Shown here in pieces: positions 15,576-24,486 of a stretch of 33,591 nucleotides of DNA. The stretch covers positions 1 to 33,591 of the forward strand of contig CAIVPZ010000098.1 of the NCBI GenBank assembly GCA_903907955.1. Reading direction: 5' to 3'. Both the position numbers and the translations under genes were made by a program. The notes beneath the pieces are model-generated. The model was not told the DNA's origin. It saw nothing but the letters and a program-made list of their open reading frames with translations, and searched no databases. The stretch comes from an uncultured Acetobacteraceae bacterium (GTDB lineage Bacteria; Pseudomonadota; Alphaproteobacteria; Acetobacterales; Acetobacteraceae). Each line of letters begins with the position of its first letter. Position 1 is the first letter of the stretch.

Positions 15576-17080
15576 CCCTCCGCCCGCATCTCCCCAAGCA
15601 CCCGCCCGCTTTCCGCATCGGTTTCCTGCAGCGTGACATTGTAGCCCCAGAGCACCTGCAAATGGGCCAGCGTCAGCCGGGCTGAGGTGTCGTGCAAGCG
15701 CTGCCGGTGGCGGGAGACATAGGTCAGCTTCAGGCTGCGGTCGCCGGCCAGGTCGATGCCGGTGGCCTCGATCAGCGGCCCGGCGCGGGACGGATCATAC
15801 TGATCGGCCAGCAGCGAGCGGATGCGGCGATAGCCGCTGTCGTCGTGGATTTCGGTCACCACCAGCGCCGGATCGCCTGCCTTGTCGTTCAGGTTCACCA
15901 TGCGGAAGGCGCGCATCACCTTGGGGCCGAGGAACTGGCGCACCAGGCTTTCGTCGCGATACTCGGCCCAGGCCTCGCGCAGCGTGCCCCAGGGATCGCC
16001 GTTGCCGGCGAAGGCGGGGAACCAGCGTTCATCCTCGGCGTCGGGCGCGGTGCAGATGCGCTCGATGTCGCGCATGATGGCGAAGCCGAGCGCGTAGGGG
16101 TTCCATCCCTGGAAGCCGGGATCGGCCAGCGTCGGCTGGCGCGTCACCGCGGTGTGGGAGGCGAGGAATTCCAGGAAGGCGCCGTCGCCGATCTGCCCGC
16201 GATCATGCAGCCGCGTCATGATGGCGTAGTGCACCGCGGTGGCGCAGCCCTCATTGGCAAGCTTGGTCTGCTGCTGCGGGTAGAAGTATTGCGCCACCAC
16301 GCGGACGATGCGGACCAGTTCGCGCTCCCAGCCGCGCAGCCGGGGCGCGTGCTTCTCGCACAGGTAAAGCAGATTCTCCTCGGGCAGGTTGAGCGCCGCC
16401 AGTGCCTCGTTCGCCGCGAGCGGCGAGGCGGCCGGGCGGTCGTTGCCGGGCACCGTGCTCCACAGCGGATTGTAGGTTTCCTCGGCGTATTTCTGCCGCT
16501 CGCGGGCGCGGTCCTCCTCGTCCGCCAGCCGCCATTTGCGCCGCAGGTAGCGGTGCACGCCCTGGCCCTGCAGCGCGTGCGCCGCGTCCAGGATGCGCTC
16601 CACCGCCGCCAGCCCGTGCCGCTCCTCGCATTCGGCGACGAAGCGGCGGGCGAAGGCGAGGTAGTCGAGAATGCCGTCCGCGTCGGTCCATTGCATGAAC
16701 AGGTGGTTGTTGCGAAAAAAATGATTATGGCCGAAGCAGGCATGCGCGATCACCAGCGCCTGCATCGCCATCGAGTTCTCCTCCATCAGATAGGCGATGC
16801 AGGGGTTGGAGTTGATGACGATCTCGTAAGCGAGATTCTGCATCCCGGCGCGGTAGAGCAGTTCGTCGCGGGCGAAGCGCTTGCCGAAGCTCCAGTGCCG
16901 GTACATCAGCGGCAGGCCGACGCTGGAATAGGCGTCCAGCATCTGCTCGGAGGTGATCACCTCGACCTGGCTGGGATAGGGGGTGAGGCCCAGCTCGCCG
17001 CAGGCGATTTCCGCGCAGGCGCGGTAGGTGGCATCCAGCTTGGCGAAGTCCCACTCGGCGCCGTCGAACAGCAGCGTCAT
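15572..17080 (-). CDS. spoVR: SpoVR family protein
   Basis: A 502-residue member of the SpoVR/YcgB family. Typical blocks are present: WDFAKLDATYRACAEIACGELGLTPYPSQ near the start, MYRHWSFGKRF, LAYEIVINSNPCIAYLMEEN, and VIAHACFGHNHFFRNN. Further on are LANEGCATAVHYAIMTRLHD, FQGWNPYALGFAIMRDIERIC, and a C-terminal SLKLTYVSRHRQRLHDT. In Bacillus the family is needed for spore cortex formation. In proteobacteria its role is unknown, but it is linked to prkA and yeaH. The ATG overlaps the stop of the upstream gene (ATGA), showing translational coupling. The stop codon lies inside the palindromic repeat at 15475–15575. Confidence 0.95.
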   Translation of the reverse strand: MTLLFDGAEWDFAKLDATYRACAEIACGELGLTPYPSQVEVITSEQMLDAYSSVGLPLMYRHWSFGKRFARDELLYRAGMQNLAYEIVINSNPCIAYLMEENSMAMQALVIAHACFGHNHFFRNNHLFMQWTDADGILDYLAFARRFVAECEERHGLAAVERILDAAHALQGQGVHRYLRRKWRLADEEDRARERQKYAEETYNPLWSTVPGNDRPAASPLAANEALAALNLPEENLLYLCEKHAPRLRGWERELVRIVRVVAQYFYPQQQTKLANEGCATAVHYAIMTRLHDRGQIGDGAFLEFLASHTAVTRQPTLADPGFQGWNPYALGFAIMRDIERICTAPDAEDERWFPAFAGNGDPWGTLREAWAEYRDESLVRQFLGPKVMRAFRMVNLNDKAGDPALVVTEIHDDSGYRRIRSLLADQYDPSRAGPLIEATGIDLAGDRSLKLTYVSRHRQRLHDTSARLTLAHLQVLWGYNVTLQETDAESGRVLGEMRAEG

Positions 17081-18369
17081 GCGCCGGTCCCCGCAGGTTC
17101 CTTGCTGAACAGTTCGGCGAACACGCCCCAGACGTCGCGCAGTTCCGACAGCCGGCGCATGGCGAGTTGCGGCGCGCGGCTGTCGGCAATGGCGCGGTAG
17201 GTGCTCCACAGGCTGGTCTCCAGGCCGCGGGCGATGCCGAACCGCTCCTCCTCGCCCTGGCCGGTTTCCACATAGGCGAAGTAGCGGACCAGCGGCAGGA
17301 TGCGCCCCATCAACTCGATAACCACGCCGGCATCGGCATGCAGATTGTCGCCGTCCGACGCCTGGGCGACATAGATGTTGAAGGCGCTGGGCGGGAAGCG
17401 CTCCGCCTGCACCCGCAGCATCTCGGCCAGCGCCGAGGAGACGATGGTGCCGCCGGTTTCGCGCGAGCGAAAGAAGGTGTCCTCGTCCACTTCCTGCGCA
17501 CGTTCGGTGTGGCGGATGAACACCACGTGGACCCGCTCGTACTTTCGTTCCAGGAACAGGTGCAGCAGCATGAAGAAGCGTTTCGCCAGACCCTTCATGT
17601 GCTCGGTCATCGAGCCGGAGACGTCCATCAGACAGAACATCACCGCATCCGAGGCCGGAAGTTTGATGCGCTCGTGGCGGGCGTAGCGCACGTCGATCGG
17701 ATCGATGAACGGGATGCGGGCCATGCGGCGCACCACCTGGTCGAGGGTGCGGCGGGCGATGGCCAGCCGGGACTCGTCGCCGGCGGCCACCGCGTGTTCC
17801 ACTTCCTGTTCGGCGGCGGCGAGGTCTTCGCGGTCGGGCCGGCGCAGCGCCACCCGGCGGGCCAGGCTGTTGCGCATGGTGCGGCGCACATCCAGCGCCG
17901 TCGGCTGGCCGGCGATGGCGAAGCCGGCCCGGCGCGGCTTGCTCAGCATCGCCTCGCCGAGTTCGGTGCGGGCGAGCCGGGGCAGTTCCAGTTCCTCGAA
18001 AAACACGTCGAGGAACTCCTCGCGCGTTAGGGTGAACTCGAAGGCATCCTCGCCACCGCCGGAATCGGACGCATCGCGACCGCGCGCGCCGCCGCCCTGC
18101 GGCTTGGGAATCCGGTCGCCGCGATCCAGCGTGCCGGTGCCCGGCAGCACGTAGTCGCCGTCGGCGCCGCCCGCCGGGCGAAACGCGGGTTCGCCGGTGC
18201 CGGCCACCCGCACCTTCACTTCCTCGTCGGCGCCAACGTCGGAGACGCGTCTGCGGTCGATGCTGTCGGCGACCGCACGGCGCACCTGCGCCTTGACCCG
18301 CGCCAGGAATCGCTGCCGGTTGGGCAGGCTTTTTCCCTGCGGGTTGGGGCGGCGGTCGACGATCATCAT
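17077..18369 (-). CDS. yeaH: YeaH/YhbH family (DUF444) protein with VWA-like domain
   Basis: A 430-residue protein of the DUF444 family, always seen with the PrkA kinase and SpoVR. The N-terminus, IVDRRPNPQGKSLPNRQRFL, is the family start. The middle is charged and Gly-rich (residues about 70–120, ending in GGGEDAFEFTLTREEFLDVFF). The C-terminal half carries the von Willebrand A-type metal-site motif DVSGSM in VMFCLMDVSGSMTEHMKG. ETGGTIVSSAL and YVAQASDGDN follow as the remaining MIDAS loops. The start was set at the first of two adjacent ATG codons (18369 and 18366); the longer frame from 18429 overlaps prkA. The gap to prkA is 29 bases, and the 3' end overlaps spoVR by 4. Confidence 0.93.
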   Translation of the reverse strand: MMIVDRRPNPQGKSLPNRQRFLARVKAQVRRAVADSIDRRRVSDVGADEEVKVRVAGTGEPAFRPAGGADGDYVLPGTGTLDRGDRIPKPQGGGARGRDASDSGGGEDAFEFTLTREEFLDVFFEELELPRLARTELGEAMLSKPRRAGFAIAGQPTALDVRRTMRNSLARRVALRRPDREDLAAAEQEVEHAVAAGDESRLAIARRTLDQVVRRMARIPFIDPIDVRYARHERIKLPASDAVMFCLMDVSGSMTEHMKGLAKRFFMLLHLFLERKYERVHVVFIRHTERAQEVDEDTFFRSRETGGTIVSSALAEMLRVQAERFPPSAFNIYVAQASDGDNLHADAGVVIELMGRILPLVRYFAYVETGQGEEERFGIARGLETSLWSTYRAIADSRAPQLAMRRLSELRDVWGVFAELFSKEPAGTGA

Positions 18370-18398
18370 GGTATCATACGAACCTGTTGCCAATGATA

Positions 18399-20342
18399 TC
18401 AGCCTGATTTCTGCACCCGCATGAACCACTCCACCGAGCGCCGCACCTGCCGTTCGGTGTAGCCGCGGTCCTTCATGCGGGCGATGAAATCACCGTGCTT
18501 GCGCTCGGTATCGGCATCTTTCTTGGCACCGAAGGAGATGATCGGCAGCAGGTCCTCGACCTGGCTGAACATGCGCCGCTCGATCACCTCGCGTATCTTC
18601 TCATACGCGGTCCAGCGCGGCATGTGCCCGCCGTCGCGTGCCTTGGCACGCAGCGCGAACTTCACCACCTCGTTGCGGAAATCCTTCGGGTTGGCGATGC
18701 CCGCCGGCTTCTCGATCTTGGTCAGCTCGGCGTTCAGTTCGTCGCGGCTCATCAGCGTGCCGGTGTCGGGGTCCTTGAAATCGGCGTCCTCGATCCAGGC
18801 ATCGGCCAGCGCGATGTAGCGCTCGAACAGGTTCTGGCCGTAGTCGCCATACGATTCCAGATAGGCTTTCTGGATCTCGTTGCCGATGAACTCGGCATAG
18901 CGCGGCGCCAGCAGCGACTTGATGAAGTTGAGCAGCTTCTTCTCGGTTTCCTCGGGGAACTGCTCCTGGCGCAGCAGCCGTTCCAGCACGAACATCAGGT
19001 GCACCGGGTCGGCGGCGATCTCGGTGCTGTCGTAGTTGAAGGTCTGCGACAGCACCTTGAAGGCGAAGCGGGTGGAGATGCCGGCCATGCCCTCATCGAC
19101 GCCGGCGGCGTCGCGGTATTCCTGCACGCTGCGCGCCTGCGGGTCCTGTTCCTTGATGGCCTCGCCGTCATACACGCGCATCTTGCTGAACGGGTTGGAG
19201 TTCGGGTGCTCCTTCAGCCGGCTGAGCACGGCGAAGCGGGCCAGCATCTCGATGGTGCCGGGGGCGCAGGCGGCCGTGGCCAGTTCGGAGGCTTGCAGCA
19301 TCTTGCGGTAGATCTTCTGCTCCTCGGTCACCCGCAGGCAGTACGGAACCTTGACGACATAGATGCGGTCGATGAAAGCCTCATTGTTGCGGTTGTTCTT
19401 GAAGGTCTGCCACTCCGCCTCGTTGGAATGCGCCAGGATCAGGCCCTGGAAGGGCAGGGCGCCGATGTTCTCGGTGCCGACGTAGTTGCCCTCCTGGGTG
19501 GCGGTCAGCAGCGGGTGCAGCATCTTGATCGGCGCCTTGAACATCTCGACGAACTCGAGCATGCCCTGATTCGCCCGGTTCAGCCCGCCGGAGAAGCTGT
19601 AGGCATCGGGATCGTTCTGGGCAAAGGCTTCCAGCTTGCGAATATCGACTTTGCCGACAAGCGTAGAAATATCCTGGTTGTTCTCGTCGCCCGGCTCGGT
19701 CTTCGAAACCGCGATCTGGCGCAGCCGGCTGGGCATCATGCGCATGACGCTGAAGCGGAAGGCGTCGCCACCGAACTCGCCCAGCCGCTTCAGCGCCCAG
19801 GGACTGATCGGGCCGCGGATGGCGCGGCGCGGCACGCCGAACTCGCTCTCCAGCGTCTCCGCCATCTGCGGGTCGGAGAACAGCGCGAGCGGGCTCTCGA
19901 ACACCGGGCTGACCTCGTCGCCGGCCTTCAGCACGTAGATCGGCTGGTGTTCGATCAACTCCTTGAGCCGCTCGGCGAGCGATGATTTGCCGCCGCCGAC
20001 CGGGCCGAGCAGGTAGAGGATTTGCTTGCGCTCCTCCAGCCCCTGGGCGGCATGGCGGAGGTAGCCGACGATGCGTTCAATCGTCTCCTCCATGCCGTGG
20101 AATTCGGCGAAGGCGGGGTAGCGGCGGATGGTGCGGTTGGCGAAAATGCGGCCGAGCCGCGGGTCGCGCGAGGTGTCCACCAGATCGGCCTCGCCGATCG
20201 CCGACAGCAACCGCTCGGCGGCGGTGCTGTACATCTGCGGGTTGTTCCGGCACTGCTGAAGAAATGCCTCCAGCGACATCTCGGAATCGCGACGCTGCTC
20301 GAAATGGCTCGAGAATCGCGAGCGAAGCACATCAATACCCAT
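18399..20342 (-). CDS. prkA: PrkA-type AAA+ serine protein kinase
   Basis: A 647-residue PrkA/YeaG protein, a stress- and starvation-associated AAA+ protein with reported Ser/Thr kinase activity. Visible features include the N-terminal SLEAFLQQCRNNPQMYSTAAERLL, Walker A GPVGGGKSS at 113–121, PIYVLKAGDEVSPVFESPL, and the central QEGNYVGTENIGALPFQGLI and LAHSNEAEWQTFKNNRNNEA. The C-terminal PrkA domain contains EEQKIYRKML and the ending KHGDFIARMKDRGYTERQVR. Length and order match the family. AAGGAG lies 7 bases before ATG 20342. As first gene of prkA–yeaH–spoVR it sets expression of the operon, and a 700-base region with an operator-like palindrome lies upstream. I saw no sigma-54 or EcfG-type promoter there. 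Confidence 0.95.
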   Translation of the reverse strand: MGIDVLRSRFSSHFEQRRDSEMSLEAFLQQCRNNPQMYSTAAERLLSAIGEADLVDTSRDPRLGRIFANRTIRRYPAFAEFHGMEETIERIVGYLRHAAQGLEERKQILYLLGPVGGGKSSLAERLKELIEHQPIYVLKAGDEVSPVFESPLALFSDPQMAETLESEFGVPRRAIRGPISPWALKRLGEFGGDAFRFSVMRMMPSRLRQIAVSKTEPGDENNQDISTLVGKVDIRKLEAFAQNDPDAYSFSGGLNRANQGMLEFVEMFKAPIKMLHPLLTATQEGNYVGTENIGALPFQGLILAHSNEAEWQTFKNNRNNEAFIDRIYVVKVPYCLRVTEEQKIYRKMLQASELATAACAPGTIEMLARFAVLSRLKEHPNSNPFSKMRVYDGEAIKEQDPQARSVQEYRDAAGVDEGMAGISTRFAFKVLSQTFNYDSTEIAADPVHLMFVLERLLRQEQFPEETEKKLLNFIKSLLAPRYAEFIGNEIQKAYLESYGDYGQNLFERYIALADAWIEDADFKDPDTGTLMSRDELNAELTKIEKPAGIANPKDFRNEVVKFALRAKARDGGHMPRWTAYEKIREVIERRMFSQVEDLLPIISFGAKKDADTERKHGDFIARMKDRGYTERQVRRSVEWFMRVQKSG

Positions 20343-21049
20343 TCGCCGACTCCTTACCGATCGGGGCGGTACCCGGCTGCATTGCGCCCCTTCAGTCTGT
20401 GGTACGAATGAAACGGCCTGGCACTGCCGCCATCATCCGAACGGTAGAGGAGAAGCGCCGGAGTCACCTCTCCTGTAATGTAGGTGACGAAGGAGAAAAA
20501 ACAGGGCCATTGGCCATGCAGTCAGGTCATGCGATGCCGAATAATTGCCTGTCCGCATATCCACCCGTCCAGTGGCGCGTCCCGGACATGCCTCGCTATG
20601 CCAGACCACAATCCCCATCGCCTTGTCGCACTCAACCCTCGCGTGCCGGCCCCGCTTCGCCACGACCCGTGCGGGCGCGGAAGTTCGAGACCTGAGTGGT
20701 CGTCCCCGTGGTTCGGTTCTTATGGTTAGATGTACCGTGCGTCCCGGCGCCCTACGAGCGCCACGGAGACCGGATGCTGGCACGACATCGGCGGGAAATC
20801 CATTGTAATCGACCCGCCTGCCGCAAACGCAGCCACCTGCGGCAACGCGGTCACACCGCCGGTCGCGATCATTTTCCCGACACAGGAAACCGTGACATCT
20901 GGCGGGAAATTTTCAACCGCAACCGGCAACTGACGGGATGACCACCGCGCCGCAATTTTCCCCGGACCGTCTGGACGCCGGGCGCACACTGGTGCGAAAC
21001 AGCACGGCATCGTAACCGCAATCCTGCCACCATTCCGGGACGCTGCACC
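20343..21049. other. long divergent intergenic region between prkA and nnrU
   Basis: About 700 bases with no convincing gene. Small frames here (for example 20730–20933, 67 codons) have no recognisable product and no good ribosome-binding site. The region must hold the promoters of the prkA operon (minus) and the NnrU gene (plus). The clearest element is the palindrome at 20463–20488. The length and lack of coding signal leave room for a small RNA or a decayed gene. Confidence 0.45.
20463..20488. promoter_or_regulatory. operator-like palindrome upstream of prkA
   Basis: GTCACCT and AGGTGAC form a perfect 7-bp inverted repeat separated by 12 bases (CTCCTGTAATGT), about 120 bases upstream of the prkA start. 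The half-site spacing suits a dimeric helix-turn-helix regulator. The regulator is not in the window and the site may equally serve the divergent side. Confidence 0.4.
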
Positions 21050-21727
21050 ATGATCATGCTGACCATCGACGCCCTGCTCTGGCTCGGGCTGCACCTGGGC
21101 GTGGCCGGGACCGACCTGCGCTACGCGGCCACCCGCCGGCTCGGCGTGAATGGTTATCGCGGCCTGTTCTCGGTGTCGTCGATCGCGGTGATGGTGCTCT
21201 TCTGCATGTCGTATGCCCAGTCCGGCCCGGCGATCGTGCTGTGGTCCGCGCCGGGCTGGCTGCGCTGGGTGCTGGCGCTGGTCATGCTGCCCGCCTTCGT
21301 GCTGTTCGCCGCCGCGTTCGTGCGCAACCCGACGGCGGCCGGCGGCGAGAAGTTCCTCCAGCGCGACGTGCAGGGTATCCAGCGCGTCACCCGCCACCCG
21401 ATGATGGTGTCCTATGCCATCTGGGCGGCGGTGCACATGATCGGCAACGGCGACCTCGCCAGCCTGGTGTTCTTCGGCGCGTTGTTCCTTACCGCGGTGG
21501 TCGGCATGCCCTCGATCGACCGCAAGACCTCCGATCGCGACGACTACGCCTGGGCGAAGCTGGAGCGGACCACCTCGACCGTGCCGTTCGCCGCCATCCT
21601 GGCCGGGCGCAACCGCTTTGTCCCCGCCGAGATCGGCTGGGTGGTGCCTGCGGTGGGGGCGGCGTTGTGGCTCGGCCTGCTGATCTTCCACCACAGCATT
21701 TTCGGGGGCGCGCCGGTTTCGTTCTGA
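21050..21727 (+). CDS. NnrU family integral membrane protein
   Basis: A 225-residue membrane protein with about five to six hydrophobic segments. The NnrU signatures are visible: an N-terminal LWLGLHLGVAGTDLRY (usually LHSGI-type), LGVNGYRGLFSVSSIAVMVL, QRVTRHPMMVSYAIWAAVHMIGNGDLAS, and FFGALFLTAVVGMPSID. NnrU was first seen beside denitrification genes and is related by fold to isoprenylcysteine methyltransferase-like membrane proteins. No denitrification genes are near it here, so that role is not supported by context. A later ATG at 21056 is also possible. It is convergent with the phosphoesterase, with a dispersed palindrome between them. Confidence 0.87.
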   Translation: MIMLTIDALLWLGLHLGVAGTDLRYAATRRLGVNGYRGLFSVSSIAVMVLFCMSYAQSGPAIVLWSAPGWLRWVLALVMLPAFVLFAAAFVRNPTAAGGEKFLQRDVQGIQRVTRHPMMVSYAIWAAVHMIGNGDLASLVFFGALFLTAVVGMPSIDRKTSDRDDYAWAKLERTTSTVPFAAILAGRNRFVPAEIGWVVPAVGAALWLGLLIFHHSIFGGAPVSF

Positions 21728-21737
21728 ACTGTGAAAC

Positions 21738-21783
21738 GGGGTCAGGGGGGCCGCTGCCCCCTTGCGGGTCCAGCGCCCTGGCC
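21738..21783 (-). repeat. dispersed palindromic repeat, copy C
   Basis: Reads GGCCAGGGCGCTGGACCCGC on the minus strand, followed by a hairpin of G-rich and C-rich arms (AGGGGGCAGCGGCCCCCCT). It matches the copy at 28226–28276 with a 4-base deletion (CCCT) in the core. It fills the gap between two convergent stop codons and probably acts as a two-way terminator. Confidence 0.65.
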
Positions 21784-21785
21784 TC

Positions 21786-23159
21786 TTACTGCAGCAGGTT
21801 CACCATCGGATAGGCATCGCGGTCGGCGTCGGCCACCGGCTCGGCGCCAAAGCGCAGCGTGATGGTGCGCAGGATCGAGCCGAAATCATACGGCGTGTGG
21901 TCGACGAAGCCGCGCTTCACCGTCGGCCCGATGGCGATCAGCGGAATCCGCGTCCCCGGCCCCCAGCGGTCGCGCCGCGGCGGCGCCACATGGTCCCACT
22001 GACCGCCATTCTCGTCATAGGTCACCAGGATGAGCATGTCCTGCCAGGCCGGGCTGGCCTGCAGCTTCGCCACCAGCCCGGCCAGGTGGGCGTCGCCCTC
22101 GGCAACGGTGGCATAGCCCGGGTGCAGGTTGAACGTGGCGAACGGCTTGTAGAACACCACCTGCGGCAGCCGGTCGGAAGCCAGATCCGCCAGCAGGTCG
22201 GCATAGTCCTTCAGATGCGCCCGCTGTGCCGGCGTGCCGGGGGCGAGGTCCTGGAAATAGGCGAGCGGCTGGTGGTGGTACTGGAACAGGGCATCCGGCC
22301 TGCCGGCCATGGCGTTGTCGTAGCCGCCCGAGTACCAGGCCCAACTGATCCCCTTCGCATCCAGCCGGTCGCCGATATGCGGCATGGTCTGCGGCGGCAC
22401 CAGCAGCGTGGGGTCGGTCTCGCCGGGCGCATGCAGATAGACCGACCGGCTGGTATTCACCGCATAGCCGTCCGGCGTCACCGCCCCGTCCTTCAGCAGG
22501 GTCCCGTTGCTGTCGAGCCGCGCGCGCAGCCGCTCCGGCGCGTCCTTCCATTCGAAGGGGCGGCTGGCCACCAGATAGGCATGATTGAGGAACGAGCCGC
22601 CGAAGGCCGAGTGGAACATCCGGTCGCCCAGCGCGTAGTCCTGCGCCAGCCGCCATTGCTGCGTCCCGGCGGCGTCGAACCAGCCCATGACCATCGACGC
22701 CGCGCTCGACCAGGCGACGAAGCGGTCCATCCGGCCGTGATCGATCTGCAACTGTTCCTGGTAGAAGGCGTGCGTCAGGTCCGGCGTCAACTGGTCCAGC
22801 GCGACGAAGCCGTCGATGCGGAACGGCCCGTTCGGCAGGTTGGCCGGGAAGCGCGGATCGGGGGCGGGCGGCGCGGCGCCGGAGTCGATCACCGGCGGCA
22901 GCGTGGCGTACGGCCGGCCCGCGCGGTCCGCCTGGGTCGCGGCGCCGCCGGCATTGGCCAGCCCGTCGGCGCCGGGGAAATGGCCGAACAGGTTGTCGAA
23001 GCTGCGGTTCTCCTCGAAGATCACCACGATATGGCCGATCCGCGCCAGTTCCGGCGGCGCCTGCGTGGCGATGCCGGGGACCATCTGCGCCCCGGCCGGC
23101 GCCGCGAGCGCGCCGACGAAAGCGAACGCGGCCCAGGCCGCAGCATGAGTAGACCGCAT
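21786..23159 (-). CDS. secreted phosphoesterase (acid phosphatase AcpA / phospholipase C superfamily)
   Basis: A 457-residue exported enzyme of the alkaline-phosphatase-like phosphoesterase family that includes AcpA and bacterial phospholipases C. A signal peptide is clear (MRSTHAAAWAAFAFVGALAA, cleavage probably after PAGAQ). The metal and nucleophile site follows directly: HIVVIFEENRSFDNLFGHFPG. Further landmarks are FYQEQLQIDHGRMDRFVAWS, GGSFLNHAYLVAS, ISWAWYSGGYDNAM, FNLHPGY and the metal-binding ILVTYDENGGQWDHVAPP. These are followed by RIPLIAIGPTVKRGFVDHTPYD. It would cleave phosphomonoesters or phospholipids in the periplasm or outside the cell, probably for phosphate scavenging. ATG 23159 gives the signal peptide; the frame runs open further upstream without one. 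Confidence 0.9.
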   Translation of the reverse strand: MRSTHAAAWAAFAFVGALAAPAGAQMVPGIATQAPPELARIGHIVVIFEENRSFDNLFGHFPGADGLANAGGAATQADRAGRPYATLPPVIDSGAAPPAPDPRFPANLPNGPFRIDGFVALDQLTPDLTHAFYQEQLQIDHGRMDRFVAWSSAASMVMGWFDAAGTQQWRLAQDYALGDRMFHSAFGGSFLNHAYLVASRPFEWKDAPERLRARLDSNGTLLKDGAVTPDGYAVNTSRSVYLHAPGETDPTLLVPPQTMPHIGDRLDAKGISWAWYSGGYDNAMAGRPDALFQYHHQPLAYFQDLAPGTPAQRAHLKDYADLLADLASDRLPQVVFYKPFATFNLHPGYATVAEGDAHLAGLVAKLQASPAWQDMLILVTYDENGGQWDHVAPPRRDRWGPGTRIPLIAIGPTVKRGFVDHTPYDFGSILRTITLRFGAEPVADADRDAYPMVNLLQ

Positions 23160-23293
23160 CGTGCCGTCCTGTCGTTGGGGCGGCGACGCTAGGCATTTGC
23201 CGGCGCGCCGGTCAATGGCAGGCGCGTGACGTTGCTTGCGAAGTGCGTCCCGCCCGGCCCAAGCTGTCCGGCCGATCCGCAGGAGCAACCGCC

Positions 23294-23620
23294 TTGATCT
23301 ACGAGCTTCGCATCTACCGCACCGTCCCCGGCCGGCTGCCGGCGCTGCTGGCCCGGTTTCAGAACCACACGCTGCGCATCTGGGACCGCCTCGGTATTCG
23401 CCAGGCCGGGTTCTGGACCACCCTGGTGGGCGAATCGTCGTCCGACCTGACCTACCTCCTGGCCTGGGCAAGCCTGGCCGAGCGCGAGCAGAAATGGGCG
23501 GCGTTCATGGCCGATCCGGAGTGGCAGCAGGTGCGGGCGGACAGCGAGCAGGACGGCCCGATCAACCTGAACGTAAGCAACCAGTTGCTCGCCCCGACGG
23601 CGTTCTCGGCGGTCGGGTAG
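23294..23620 (+). CDS. NIPSNAP family protein (TTG start)
   Basis: A 108-residue dimeric alpha-beta-barrel-type protein. The N-terminus IYELRIYRTVPGRLPALLARFQ is the standard NIPSNAP opening, with FWTTLVGESSSDLTYLLAWASLAERE and KWAAFMADPEWQQV as the later conserved blocks. No ATG or GTG fits. TTG 23294 places the family N-terminus at residue 1 and has AGGAG 8 bases upstream (23281–23285), so it is the likely start; an ATG at 23243 adds 17 unrelated residues. The biochemical function of bacterial NIPSNAP proteins is unclear. It is divergent from the phosphoesterase. Confidence 0.85.
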   Translation: MIYELRIYRTVPGRLPALLARFQNHTLRIWDRLGIRQAGFWTTLVGESSSDLTYLLAWASLAEREQKWAAFMADPEWQQVRADSEQDGPINLNVSNQLLAPTAFSAVG

Positions 23621-23806
23621 CCACCGGCGGGCCAGCGCCGCCGCGAAAGAACGCCACGTTTTCAAACCACAATCGCGTGCGTGGCAGCTGGGAAACAAAA
23701 TGATACAATGTCTGCCCGCGGGTGGCTGATAGCCTCGGCAAGCAATATCGGACATGCCGGCAGGCCGGCGCGGACGAGACGGCGTGGACGAGACAAGGGA
23801 CGCACC

Positions 23807-24481
23807 ATGCGCGCGCGAACGACCACGGTTCTGGGTCTGATCCTTTTGCTGGCTGCCTCGCCGGTCGATGCGGCTCCGTCGGTGCCAGCGCCGCCTGCCG
23901 CCTTGCGGGTGTTTGTCGGCACCACCTCGCTCCGCTCGCCGGTGCATCGCGCCCTGGCGGCAAGGCACTGCACCCGGCAGGGGGCGACCGCCACAGCCGC
24001 CGGGTCGCAGGCATTTCTGGCGGGGCTGCTGCCGCTGTTCGGCCCCGACCTGCTGCCCGCCTGCGGCGACGCGCCGCTGCTGGCCACCTATGTGCCGGCC
24101 GCCGCTCTCGGGTCGATGCGGCCGATCGCCATCGGCAGTGGCAAGTGGCTGGCCTGGAGCCCCTACGGCGTCCCGCCGGCACGCGACATCCTGGATCTGG
24201 TGATTGCCCGGCACTCGGTGCCCGCGCTGGTGCCGGCGGATGACGGTCTGCACCCGGCCGACATCAGGATCACCGCCAGCGGGTCGTTGGGAGTGGGCGG
24301 GGTGTTCGTCACCTGCCTCAACCTGCACGGCCGCAACGCGCCGGGTGAGGACCTGCACATCGCGCCACCTTCCATGGCCGTCGTCGGCCTGGGCCTGCTG
24401 TGCCTCGCCCCGGCGCCCCGCCGATGTCGCGCCTCGCCCCGCCTGCAGCCGATGCGGCGGCTGCGGTTCTTCCGCCGCTGA
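23807..24481 (+). CDS. exported protein of unknown function with PEP-CTERM-like C-terminus
   Basis: 224 residues, no recognised family. AAGGGA sits 6 bases before ATG 23807. The N-terminus is a good signal peptide (MRARTTTVLGLILLLAASPV, then DAAPS). The middle has a hydrophilic, Gly/Asp-containing body with three Cys (about 50, 86 and 168) and little else to identify it. The C-terminus reads APPSMAVVGLGLLCLAPAPRR and continues into an Arg-rich tail, that is, a short Pro-containing motif, a hydrophobic helix and basic residues. This resembles a degenerate PEP-CTERM/exosortase sorting signal, but the canonical PEP is replaced by APP. No exosortase lies in the window. A strong terminator follows directly. 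Confidence 0.7.
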   Translation: MRARTTTVLGLILLLAASPVDAAPSVPAPPAALRVFVGTTSLRSPVHRALAARHCTRQGATATAAGSQAFLAGLLPLFGPDLLPACGDAPLLATYVPAAALGSMRPIAIGSGKWLAWSPYGVPPARDILDLVIARHSVPALVPADDGLHPADIRITASGSLGVGGVFVTCLNLHGRNAPGEDLHIAPPSMAVVGLGLLCLAPAPRRCRASPRLQPMRRLRFFRR

Positions 24482-24486
24482 GAGTT

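Noticed and set aside
15692-19985. Two long plus-strand open frames (about 500 codons each) opposite spoVR and prkA
   Set aside because: Both lie antisense to genes with full-length, motif-supported family matches and are by-products of high GC.
20730-20933. A 67-codon open frame in the prkA–nnrU gap
   Set aside because: No ribosome-binding site, no recognisable product, and codon use unlike the neighbours.
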